A program made the translations under genes and the position numbers. The notes beneath the pieces were generated by a model that worked only from the letters and a program-made list of their open reading frames with translations, was not told where the DNA came from and did no database searches. A stretch of 64,000 bases of DNA from Tethya wilhelma (taxonomy: Eukaryota; Porifera; Demospongiae; Tethyida; Tethyidae): contig CAXIPT010000001.1 in the NCBI GenBank assembly GCA_964030475.1, positions 23,852,471 to 23,916,470 of the forward strand, given 5' to 3'. Below, in pieces: positions 45,633-56,100 of this stretch. Position 1 is the first letter of the stretch. Every line of letters begins with the position of its first letter.

Positions 45633-47150
45633 ATGACCAAGATAGCCATCCTACTAGCCTCCCTGCTGTGTGCCACAGCCACCATCCTAGCTGGTGTGAG
45701 AGGAGCAATCCCTCCACCCGTCAAACCAAACATTGTCTTTGTGCTGGTCGATGACTGGGGGTTCAACGACGTGGGCTACAAAAATCCCAAAATCTACACT
45801 CACAACTTAGACAGCCTTGCCAACAACGGACTCAAACTCGACCGCCACTATGTCTACATGTACTGCTCGCCCTCGAGGGCCTCGCTCCTCACGGGACGCT
45901 GGCCCCACCACGCCCACCAGTGGAATCAACCCCAGCACGGAGCCATCGGGACCAACATCAACATGACCATGCTGCCCGCCAAGTTGAAGAAGGCGGGTTA
46001 CGGTACCTACATGGTGGGCAAGTGGCACCTGGGTATGTTTGATCTGGCTTATCTACCGGTGGGGCGAGGCTTTGATCGCTCGTCTGGGTTCCTATACGGT
46101 TCTTCGGACCACTTTACGCAGCGTGCTGGTTGTGCCGTGGACTTTTGGAAGGATGATGGTCCGGACACGAGGAATGGGTCCTACGATGCCTACATGTATC
46201 GCGACGACCTGGCAGATATTTTTGCAGATCACAACAAGAGTAAGCCGTTCTTTCTCTACCTTCCTCTCCACAATGTCCACGGTCCGTTTGAAGCTCCCCA
46301 GGACTGGATCGACCTGTACAAGAAAGGATCGACGTGTGATTTCCGTCGTACCTACCAAGCCATGGTGAGTGTGGCCGACTTTATCATTGAATACGTTGTA
46401 CTACAACTGAGTAAGTACAAAATGTGGGACAACACACTGTTAGTTGTTTCGTCCGACAATGGCGGAGCACCTTGTGCCGGTAGCAACTACCCCCTGAAAG
46501 GTTCGAAGATCACCATGTTCGAAGGAGGTGTTCGATCGCTAGCATTCGTCAGCGGTGGTGCTCTTCCCGAGTCAATGCGAGGCAAGACTACTCAAGGCTT
46601 CATACATATTGCCGATTGGTACCCTACATTTTGTAAAATGGCAGGGGTCGACCCCTCTGATTCCGGGCCTGGTAAATTCCCAGTCGACGGTCTCGATATT
46701 TGGCCCATCATCAGTGGAGAAAGCAGTGAAACACTTCACGAAGAGATCGTACTGGGGTACAACTTTTCGCTCCACGCAGACTACAACAGCACCGGGGCCA
46801 TCATTGTAGGAGAGCACAAACTCATCGTAGGCCAGCAAGACCATCATAGTTGTGACAGTTTGATGTTCACGCCCGTCGACTATCCTTGCTCCAATGGTAG
46901 CAAAGGTCATGATTGTGACCCCTACTGTCTGTACAATATTATTGATGATCCTGGTGAGAGGCATGACCTCTCTCAGTCTCAGCCCAACGTCCTGAAGATG
47001 ATGGTGGAGCGTTATAACAGCCACGCTAAAGAGCCTCAGGATATGTTAGACCAGGGGTACCACTCACACACTGGACTGCCTAACTTTGCAGAGGCTTGTC
47101 AGTACATGAAGGCACATGGAGGGTACTGGAGGCCTTGGGTGAATGTTTGA
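45633..47150 (+). CDS. Secreted/lysosomal sulfatase (arylsulfatase B-like), intronless
   Basis: One frame of 505 residues. Residues 1-25 form a signal peptide (IAILLASLLCATATILAGVR). Sulfatase hallmarks: metal-binding DD at 40-41 (LVDDWGFNDVGY), formylglycine Cys78 in CSPSRASLLTGRW, GKWHLG with K130 and H132, H216 in LHNVHGP, D275/N276 in SSDNGG, and K289 in YPLKGSK. The CSPSR form and the overall layout resemble animal arylsulfatase B/I/J, which remove sulfate esters from glycosaminoglycans or other polysaccharides. The exact substrate cannot be read from sequence. All catalytic positions are present, so it should be active once modified by the formylglycine-generating enzyme. The gene has no introns and looks clearly richer in G+C than the flanking DNA, unlike its spliced neighbours. 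This fits retroposition or horizontal origin, or simply the single-exon habit of a large sulfatase family. Confidence 0.92.
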   Translation: MTKIAILLASLLCATATILAGVRGAIPPPVKPNIVFVLVDDWGFNDVGYKNPKIYTHNLDSLANNGLKLDRHYVYMYCSPSRASLLTGRWPHHAHQWNQPQHGAIGTNINMTMLPAKLKKAGYGTYMVGKWHLGMFDLAYLPVGRGFDRSSGFLYGSSDHFTQRAGCAVDFWKDDGPDTRNGSYDAYMYRDDLADIFADHNKSKPFFLYLPLHNVHGPFEAPQDWIDLYKKGSTCDFRRTYQAMVSVADFIIEYVVLQLSKYKMWDNTLLVVSSDNGGAPCAGSNYPLKGSKITMFEGGVRSLAFVSGGALPESMRGKTTQGFIHIADWYPTFCKMAGVDPSDSGPGKFPVDGLDIWPIISGESSETLHEEIVLGYNFSLHADYNSTGAIIVGEHKLIVGQQDHHSCDSLMFTPVDYPCSNGSKGHDCDPYCLYNIIDDPGERHDLSQSQPNVLKMMVERYNSHAKEPQDMLDQGYHSHTGLPNFAEACQYMKAHGGYWRPWVNV

Positions 47151-48096
47151 GGTGGACATCAGTGAAATGGACAAACCTAGAGATTTACATCTACACAAAC
47201 ATCTTGTAGTTTTACAGTAGGCATGTATAATGTCCTGTAGCTTTTGTGTTGTTACTGTAGTCTCTTTGTTTTGATATACTATCATACCAGAGCTCTACAT
47301 TATTCAAATTAAGTGAAAATTTGTGTTCTCAGATAATAGGCCAAGTTTGGCTTCTGTGTCTGTGTCTGTGTTCTTTGTTGTTCTTTGGTTGTATCAAATG
47401 CTCTAGCTGTCAGGTTTGATGTACTGTACTGAATCGTGAAAATTTCGTAGTTGATAAATCTTCGTAGTCGTTGCAGAGTACGAAAATTAAACGCACAAAA
47501 AATTACAAAATAGTGGGTGGGGCTGCATAACGTGGTGATGCTGCAAAAATTTTTCAACACAAAAATTTAGCGTACGAAAAATTTTTAACATAAAAATTTC
47601 GCGATTTACGATACTTGTCATGTAGGTATGTGTGAAAATTTTCTAGTCCCATGATTTTGGGTATTGTATATATCACATTTGTATCTCGTGTCTTGATTGT
47701 ATGCTAAATCAGAAGAAGCTCTCTTGATAATGGAGTCCTCCCGGCCTTCACCTTCTTTGGTTATTCCTAGAAGCATAGATAGTAGAGACTAAATGCACAT
47801 ATTGTAGGGAGGGCATGGTTTTACGAGGCTACATATGAATTCAGTGTATTGTTTATTGATGTGTGGATATTGTACTGTAAATGATGTTCAAGTTCACAAT
47901 AGCTATTGTTTCAGTAAATTGCTTCTTATCTTGATGTCCTTCATCCATCCCCATACAGATTAACCTACAGTATTCACCATAGAGTATATACTGTATACTC
48001 ACTGTTGACCTCAGTAGTCCTGCCATCTACTATTTTCTGTGTGTGTGTCTGTCTATCATCCTGAGTGAGAGCCAGAGTTGGTGGGAGTGACTCACA
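47151..48096. other. Intergenic stretch between sulfatase and FCHO
   Basis: No gene. Holds a foldback element at 47431-47612 rich in AAAATTTCG, and the presumptive FCHO promoter near 47950-48096, where no clear TATA is seen. Confidence 0.5.
47431..47612. mobile_element. MITE with ATCGTGAAAATTTCG ends
   Basis: The left end ATCGTGAAAATTTCGTAG is an imperfect reverse complement of the right end CATAAAAATTTCGCGATTTA (revcomp TAAATCGCGAAATTTTTATG). The interior contains CGTACGAAAAATTTTT. Non-coding. Confidence 0.55.
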
Positions 48097-48844
48097 ATGA
48101 CTAGTGGAGCACTCTTTGAGACAAACTTCTGGGTAGGTTTAGTGGACAGCCAAAAAGCGGATTGTCTTGTGTTTTGTAATGAATCATAATGTGTATGGTA
48201 CATAATACCAAGAGTAAATGATGTGCATGTACTCTTAATTGATAGTACAGTGTACGATAATTGCTATTATGGGATGTGAGCAGATGGAGATAATAATGAT
48301 ATGTAGTGTACGTGTCTGAGATGAGTTTGAATAACTTAATGTGAAGCACATATAACCAACTTTCATGTTTTTATTCCTAGGGTGATGGAAATAAAGGATT
48401 TGAAGTTCTCCTTCAGAACTTTAAGACTGGCATGAACGCCAGCAAGGAACTGGGAGAGTTCATAAAAGAAAGGTACTGTTTACATTGTACCTACATCTGG
48501 TCTGTGTACCATCGTTGGTTTTTGTTATTCCAGGAGTGTTGTTGAAGATGGCTATGTGAAGAGCCTCTCCAAGATGAGCAAGACCATCTCTCATGTCCCT
48601 GACTCTACCATGGGGTGAGTTGTCAAGAGAAATGTGTTGTCATACATGTATACACCAACCACTATACACTTTCAGTTTAGCCTCGTTCCCAAGCCCCCCT
48701 CCCCCCTTCCTGCCTACCTTACATGTAAGGCAAGAGGAGGAGCCTGGGAACATGGCCAGTTTCAATCCTGACCTGCCCACTAATTTAGCTTTTTTTTCCT
48801 TTGACCTTTCACTCATTAAGTTAAAAGAATCTTTGATCTAGCTG

Positions 48845-48888
<44 letters not shown>

Positions 48889-51800
48889 ATACTGTAGTGC
48901 CTTCAGTCCAGTGTGGAAGGTTCTGAAGGACATGTGTGATCAGCTCACCACCATCCATACCCAGTTCCTGAAGGACCTCACAGATCTAGCTAAGGAGATA
49001 TCAGACTACAGCTCAACTCAGAGAGAGAAGCTGAAGCACAATGTAAGTTGATGAATATGGGTGATGTTTTGGCACACACACAGACATTCATCATGTAAAT
49101 GAGCACCCTCCTGTAATAATACCCCATCTTAATGGCAGGTCAGTGTACTGTGTCACAAGTAGGAGGCAGCTACGTCATTTAATGTAGTGTATTGGGAGTA
49201 GAGTTACATGTGTGAATTCAATGTCACTCAATCACTGGTTTGTAGAAACACGAATCTCAATTTATGAACTGTAGTGTCATCATCCAGAGGAGGTTTGACA
49301 TGGTTGACCTTTGCTTGACCTTTTGTAATCAAAGTCCTCCATGCACACATATAATGTATTGAGCACATTATACACTGTATGTGTGTGTGGAGGACTTTAA
49401 TTGCAAATGGTCATGCAAACTGTGTCGAACCTCCTCTGGTCATCATCTAACAGTGTTTACAGTATATACGTATGTCATTTAGTATATTAATTGGGAGTAT
49501 AGCATACGTGAATTCAATGAGAATCTATCACTGGTTTTGAGAAACATGAATCTCAATTTATGAACTGTAGTACCATCATCTAGCAATACAATACTTACAA
49601 TGAGCTGTAGTGTCATCATCTAACAGTATTTATTTAAATATGCCTGTCCCTAGCTCAAATTCATGGTGCCCATGAAATTGAATCATAGTACTGGGGAAGG
49701 TTTGGGCAATGAAGCTACAACCTATGCCCGCATGCAGCACAATTTAACCTTTTATTTGTATTTTGTTGTACATATAGCTAAGAGGTGAAATAGAGGGTGC
49801 TCAAGAGAGTCTGGCTAACCTTCAGAACACAGAGCAAGCTGTTCAGAGGTCTAAGAAGCAGTATGAACACAGCGTGGAGCAGCTGAACAAGATGGTCTCA
49901 AAGTACGAGAAAACCAGAACCGATCCCAGTGCTAACCAGAAGGCAAAACTGCAGGTACACCAAAGTTTGTAAAGGTGTTAGTTTATCGTGAGATAGGACT
50001 GTGCTTGTAAGTGTGTGTAATTGTGTTTGAAAATTGATGCATGCATTTATGTACTACTATTCCCTGCTTTGATGCTTGGCAGTCGTAGTAGCTCAGTGTT
50101 AAGATCATTCGACTTGGATTTGAAAGGCCTAGGGTTCAAATCCCAACCTAGCAGTTATTAAAAAATTTTCACTCTTCTTTTTCCATGTGTTTGGTATGTT
50201 CATCTACAGTTGGAGAGTAGAGTGAAGCAAGCCACCACATGGATGGAAACAATGAGTAAGTGAACTGTAGTGTACCAGAGGAGGTACGACATGGGTGCGC
50301 CTTTGCTGAGCTGGGAAGCGGGTACACGTGATCCATTGCAGTCACATGATTGGGATGTAATTAATGGACTTCCCAGCTCAGCAAAAGTGAACTCATGTCA
50401 TACATCCTCTGGTAGTATGCTACACCTGCATGTGGTAAAGGTCGTCACGTTGATTTGTGTTTCTGACGACCACTACCTTTCATATATGTTCAAATACTGT
50501 TGTCCCTAACCTCAGCATTTACCGACATTAGCCAGCCTAGGAATGCACAATTTGACAGGATTGTTTATAGCATCTCCAATCTTTCCCTACGTAGAGGGAG
50601 ATCATCAGACTGCTGTTCAGAAGAACTGTAACCAGCTGATGGAGTTCCAAGGGAAGATGGTGGAGGCTTGTCGCAAGTTTGAGTCCTTGGAAGAAGAGCA
50701 TCTTGCTCAGATGGTCACCTTCATGCTTAAGATATCACGAGTAAGAAAGTTGTCCTTTATGCTTTACTATTTGTTTACCTACTCCAGCTGCTTTTAGGTA
50801 CTGACCACTTATTTTTGTCTATTATTAGTCAACAGTTTGTTGTATGAAAATGATACTTGTACCATTGTAATCAGCATGAAATGAGCTTTCTAATGATAAA
50901 TAGATTGTTATCTTTTGGGTAAAATCTGATGAAACTGAGTTAGTTTAATGAACATTTCCTATTGGCGAATGATCCCATTTACATGCAGTACTTATGTGTG
51001 GAGTGTCATTATGGCCTGCGTTTAGCAAATACTAACAAATCGGGTATCATTTGAATGCTCTCCTCGCACTGAATGCAATGGTATTGGTCCTAGTTTCATA
51101 GGACCTTCGTACACCCCACTATACACAAGGTGCTTTCAGGTGCTTTTTTATACGGACTACACTCTTTTGCCTATTGTCAGTCAATGGTTTGTTATATGAA
51201 AATAAAACTTGTTCCAATGTAATCAGCTTGAAATGAGCTTTCAAATGATATATAGATTGTCATCTTTTGGATAAAAACTGACCATATGAGTTGGTTCAAT
51301 TCATACTCTCTATACAATTCCTTTTGGCTAGCAATCACACTCACATGCAGTACATTGTGTTGGGTGTCATTATGACCTACATTTAGCAAATTATAGCAAA
51401 ATAGTTGAAATGAGCTTTCAAATGATATATAGATTGCCATCTTTTGGATAAAAACTGACGATACAGGGCTGGTTCAATTCATACCCTCTATACCTACGAT
51501 CCCACTCACAGTACTAAATTAGTACATATGTGTGCATGAGTATGTGCCATTATGGCTTACGTTTAGCAAATTGTAGCAAAATGGGTATCATTTGAATGCT
51601 CTCATCACACTGAATGCAATGGTATTGCACGCACGCACGCACACACGCACACACACACACACTCCCACACACGCACACACACTCAAAATAGCAGTCATGT
51701 TCAAGTAGAGCAGCTCTACTCTTCTGTCAACTCCCAGATGGATCTACTCTCAGTAGAGAAACTCCTCAAGGACTTTGTTGAGGCCAAGGGAACTGGCCCT

Positions 51801-53105
51801 AATAAACCAAGTCAGTTGATGAGTGAATGGTATTTCTAGCTTTATTCCCAGGCTCTCTCTCTCACCCTCTGTGAATGTTAAGCGCTGAAAGTAGGAAGAG
51901 AGAGTGTGAAATCAAGTTAGAGCTATCATCAACATGTAAACCGTAATTTGTAGGTGTACGTGGAGATTACGCAGATAACAGTGATTGCTTTAAAATTGCT
52001 GATTCAGCAATCTTTTCTGCCGATCCAGCAAAATTTTCGAGGTATACACACATTACACGGGGAAAAATGGCAACCTCCTCTGGTAGAGAAGCAATACAAT
52101 AGGTTCTCTCTCTCCCTTTCCATTTTTTTCTGTTAAGCTTCTAAAAATTTACAGTTGAATGTATACATGTCGTAAGTGTATAGGGACTTAGCCTGGTGAA
52201 AGATCAAAGGGGAGCCTGGGAATAAGGCTATAGTGATTTTGTATCCAAGAATATATCGAAGAAGTTTGTATTGTGTATATTCTGTACAGTGTACTTGTAA
52301 TTACATTTCTTTCTCTCTCTCTAGCTCCCTTCAAGTTCAGACCTATTGAAGTGAGTGCTCCAAGTGGAGTGCCTGCCAGTGTTTCTGCTGAGGACTTGAG
52401 GACTCCCTCTCCCACCACAGCCAGGAGTGGAAGCACAAGTAGGTGGTCCGTGGATTTGGTTGAAGCAAATTTTCTCGACAATTTACCAATATATTCTGCA
52501 TGCATGGGTCTACAAATAAACTGTGCAAAGGAATAAACCTTGGAAATTACTAAAGTATACATGTATTGTCAATTTTACATACTGTGTTTTATTCCCCTAA
52601 AAAAATAGCTAGACACTTTCATAATTATTATGCCATGCAATATGCACTGTAGGCAAAGAAGAAAAGAATAAGACATTTCGTGGTCGCTTTAAGAAGAAGA
52701 AACAGAAGCAAGCAGCCACTAGTAATGGTCCAGTGGAGACCCAACAACCACCAGAGGTACGAGATGAGGGTCACTCTTGACAATATTGATGTGTTTGTTG
52801 TCACTTTTCTCCCTCAGAATGTCCCTGAGGTAGATGAAGAAGGATTCAGTATCCGCCCTCAAGATGCAGCCTCATTCAGTCAGTTCCCTGATGACCACTC
52901 CAACCAGAGACAGGACTCAGACTCTGACAGTGACTTTGATGGTGAGCGGGGAACCTTTATACATACTCTCCATTCCAGTTTGTTGGAAGTTTACACTGTG
53001 ACTTTTTCAAAGCAGTCATGTTACTAAGTAAACAATATGCATATAAACTACTTGCACTGCTGCTACTACTACTACTGTTGCTTAGTAACTTCCAACTAAA
53101 GTTGT

Positions 53106-53148
<43 letters not shown>

Positions 53149-56100
53149 CACACACACANNNNNNNNNNNNNNNNNNNNNNNNNNNNNNNNNNNNNNNNNN
53201 NNNNNNNNNNNNNNNNNNNNNNNNNNNNNNNNNNNNNNNNNNNNNNGTACTTCCTAACTGACTTACTTGAAAAGGATTTCCAGAGAACCAGAATGTGTTG
53301 AGCCAACTTTGACAGCACAAAGTAAGTTCTTTTCATGGGGACTACATTCCTTGATACTCGTTTTAATCTCAAATAGGCCTAAACAAAAACTAGAAAGCTT
53401 TTAAAAACTTAGTGTATAAATTCATGTACTACAATATAGGTAGAGCTCAAAGGTCATTTATCATGTGGCATTATCATGCGCATGCGCATTAGCCTCCTCC
53501 GAGCTCCATTCATTGTAGCTGCTATACTCAAACTTTTTGTAGTGACTAACCAGTCTCTGATAGTTTCCACACTGTATACGTAGTGTTGAAAAAAGTGAAT
53601 GTACAAGTAGTAAAAATTTCAGAAAAATAAATAGTGTAGGAATGGGTAGTGCATTAAAAAGCATTGGAACAAGGCATGTCTCAATTTCGGCACATGACTA
53701 CTTCATTTTTTATGCCCAACTCTTGGTCGGCAGTCCAGTGTAAGTTGCCTATCTTATTATGGTTTGCTCCACTGCTTAGCCAACTGATTAGATTGAACCA
53801 ATGTAAGAATAAGCTATGGTACTGTAGTAGTACAGATCTTTGCATTTATGACACTGAGGATCCATATTAAGAATAAATCAAAAATGAAGTAGTCATGTGC
53901 CGAAATTGAGACATGCCTTGTTCCAATGCTTTTTAATGCACTGCCCATTCCTACACTATTTATTTTTTTACTATGTAGGATTCACAAAAACCTGTAGTTC
54001 CTGAGATCTGAGGCTTTTTCCAGCTTGGCACACCTGGCACTCAATTACAATTGGAAATAAAGGGAAAGACATACCCTGTCACAGTCATGTACCAAGGGGA
54101 GAAGAAGAAGAGCAAGAGAGCCAATCCTAGCACAATTGAAACAGATATTGATAGCGGCAGTGATGAAGATCTTGAGAAGAAGGATAACAACACTAGCAAG
54201 CCCAAGATAACGGAAACTGATGAGAGTGGTGAAGATCTAGAGAGTGTAAGTATTTTTTGTTCCAAAGCATAACTATGATAAAATTTAGGATATTTAAACA
54301 TTATATTTCCAGGATGAAGAATCGGATAAAGATGATCAAGGAGACTCTGACAAAGTAGAATTACCACCTGCAAAGAAGCAGAAACTTGGACATAGCAAAA
54401 CAGATGATAGTTTCAAGGAGAATGTTATGCTTCTTGCTAAGGGAGAGGTATAATTGTTACAGCTAGTGCATGTACTACTGCATGTACTACAGTTAGAGCA
54501 TGTACTAGTGTATGTCTATGCATGACTGTAGTTAATTGTATTTTCTTTTTCATACAGTTGTCAATGGCAGGAACATCCAAACAGTTAGGGGAACAACATG
54601 TTCTCAAGGAGATCTCTTACAACACACACAGTTACTCTGAATCTGATCGTGACAAGGTTCGTATACATTAAGATGACATAGTACTTATACTATGTAGTTA
54701 ATGATTCTGTATTACACATTTTATAGCCCCACGATCCATTTCAGCAAGTGCTGACAAGATTGTCCAGAATAGAGAGAACCCTGAAGAAAATACTTGAAGG
54801 AGGTGTCGGAAGTAAAATAAAGAGTGAACTAGGCATAGATGAAGTGGACCCAAAATACATGGTAAGACGACAATCTGTGTGCACATGTAGAATCATGCTA
54901 CATAATTAGGAATAATTATTTAGAGTACAATCATGACATGTGTTTTGTGGTCATACATGAGTAGATGTTTTTGATAATATATTATTATAGAACAACTACA
55001 TGACTACAGTATCCGTTTCAGCACAATGGAACAAATAACAACAAAATTATACCATATCTGAAAAGACGTGTGATTGTCTGGGATTCCTGTCCACAAAATG
55101 GCTCAATGTTAACAATCAGCGATCGTGATGTCTTACGAGATGAGGCATCAACAATAGAAATGAAGTTGTTACCGAATCCTTCAGATGGAGAGCCTGTAAT
55201 GCACACAATGATCAAGCATATACACCACAGACAGCTAGTACAAGCTTAGAGAGGATTAGTTTTGTTAGTATGATTACAACTTACAATTAAGTGGCTCTTT
55301 ACTGTCATCAGTTGAACATGAGACATTGGCGCATCCTGCCAGGGTGAAATTCACTTCAAGAGTCTTTCCATTTGAGTGTGGAGTGTTTCCAATGAAACAA
55401 AACTCAACAGCTATACATATGTAGTGAAGGAAATACACAATCTACTAAGTAAATGATTTAGATATATGTATGCCATACTATGAGCTGGTGCAGTCTAGCA
55501 CAAGTCATGCAAGTAGTTACCAGTAACTTACCATCATCATCATAAAGGAGTATGTTTACTTTAGGATTTGGAATCTCAGCACGTTCAAATACTGTTGTCC
55601 CTAACCTCAGCATTTACCGACATTAGCCAGCCTAGGAATGCACAATTTGACAGGACTGTTTATAGCATCTCCAATCTTTCCCTATGTAGAGGGAGATCAT
55701 CAGACTGCTGTTCAGAAGAACTGTAACCAGCTGATGGAGTTCCAAGGGAAGATGGTGGAGGCTTGTCACAAGTTTGAGTCCTTGGAAGAAGAGCACCTTG
55801 CTCAGATGGTCACCTTCATGCTTAAGATATCACGAGTAAGAAAGTTGTCCTTTATGTTTAACATCTTTTGGCTGACCATCTCTTCAGTCTGGCTTTTAAC
55901 TGGTATCATAATGTTTAAACTTTCCGGTTTAGAGCAATTTTAATTTTTGACCTTACACTCACAGTAAGGAAGTAAGCCAGCATATTCCCCCTAAAGGTGG
56001 GCTCACAATATCCATGCTGCGTTGTGTAATAGTACTTTAACATTTGGCAACGCAACGCAACGCATTGACGCAGATTTACAAGAATAATTATTGTCCATGC

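Noticed and set aside
47431..47612. AAAATTTCG-rich block as a replication origin or regulatory array
   Set aside because: The inverted ends and lack of regular spacing fit a MITE better.
50085..50160. Possible functional tRNA gene in FCHO intron
   Set aside because: The T-arm is good and an anticodon arm can be drawn, but the acceptor stem is not complementary.
53018..53372. Open frames made of CA repeats and X residues
   Set aside because: They come from the microsatellite and the run of N; no protein is meant.
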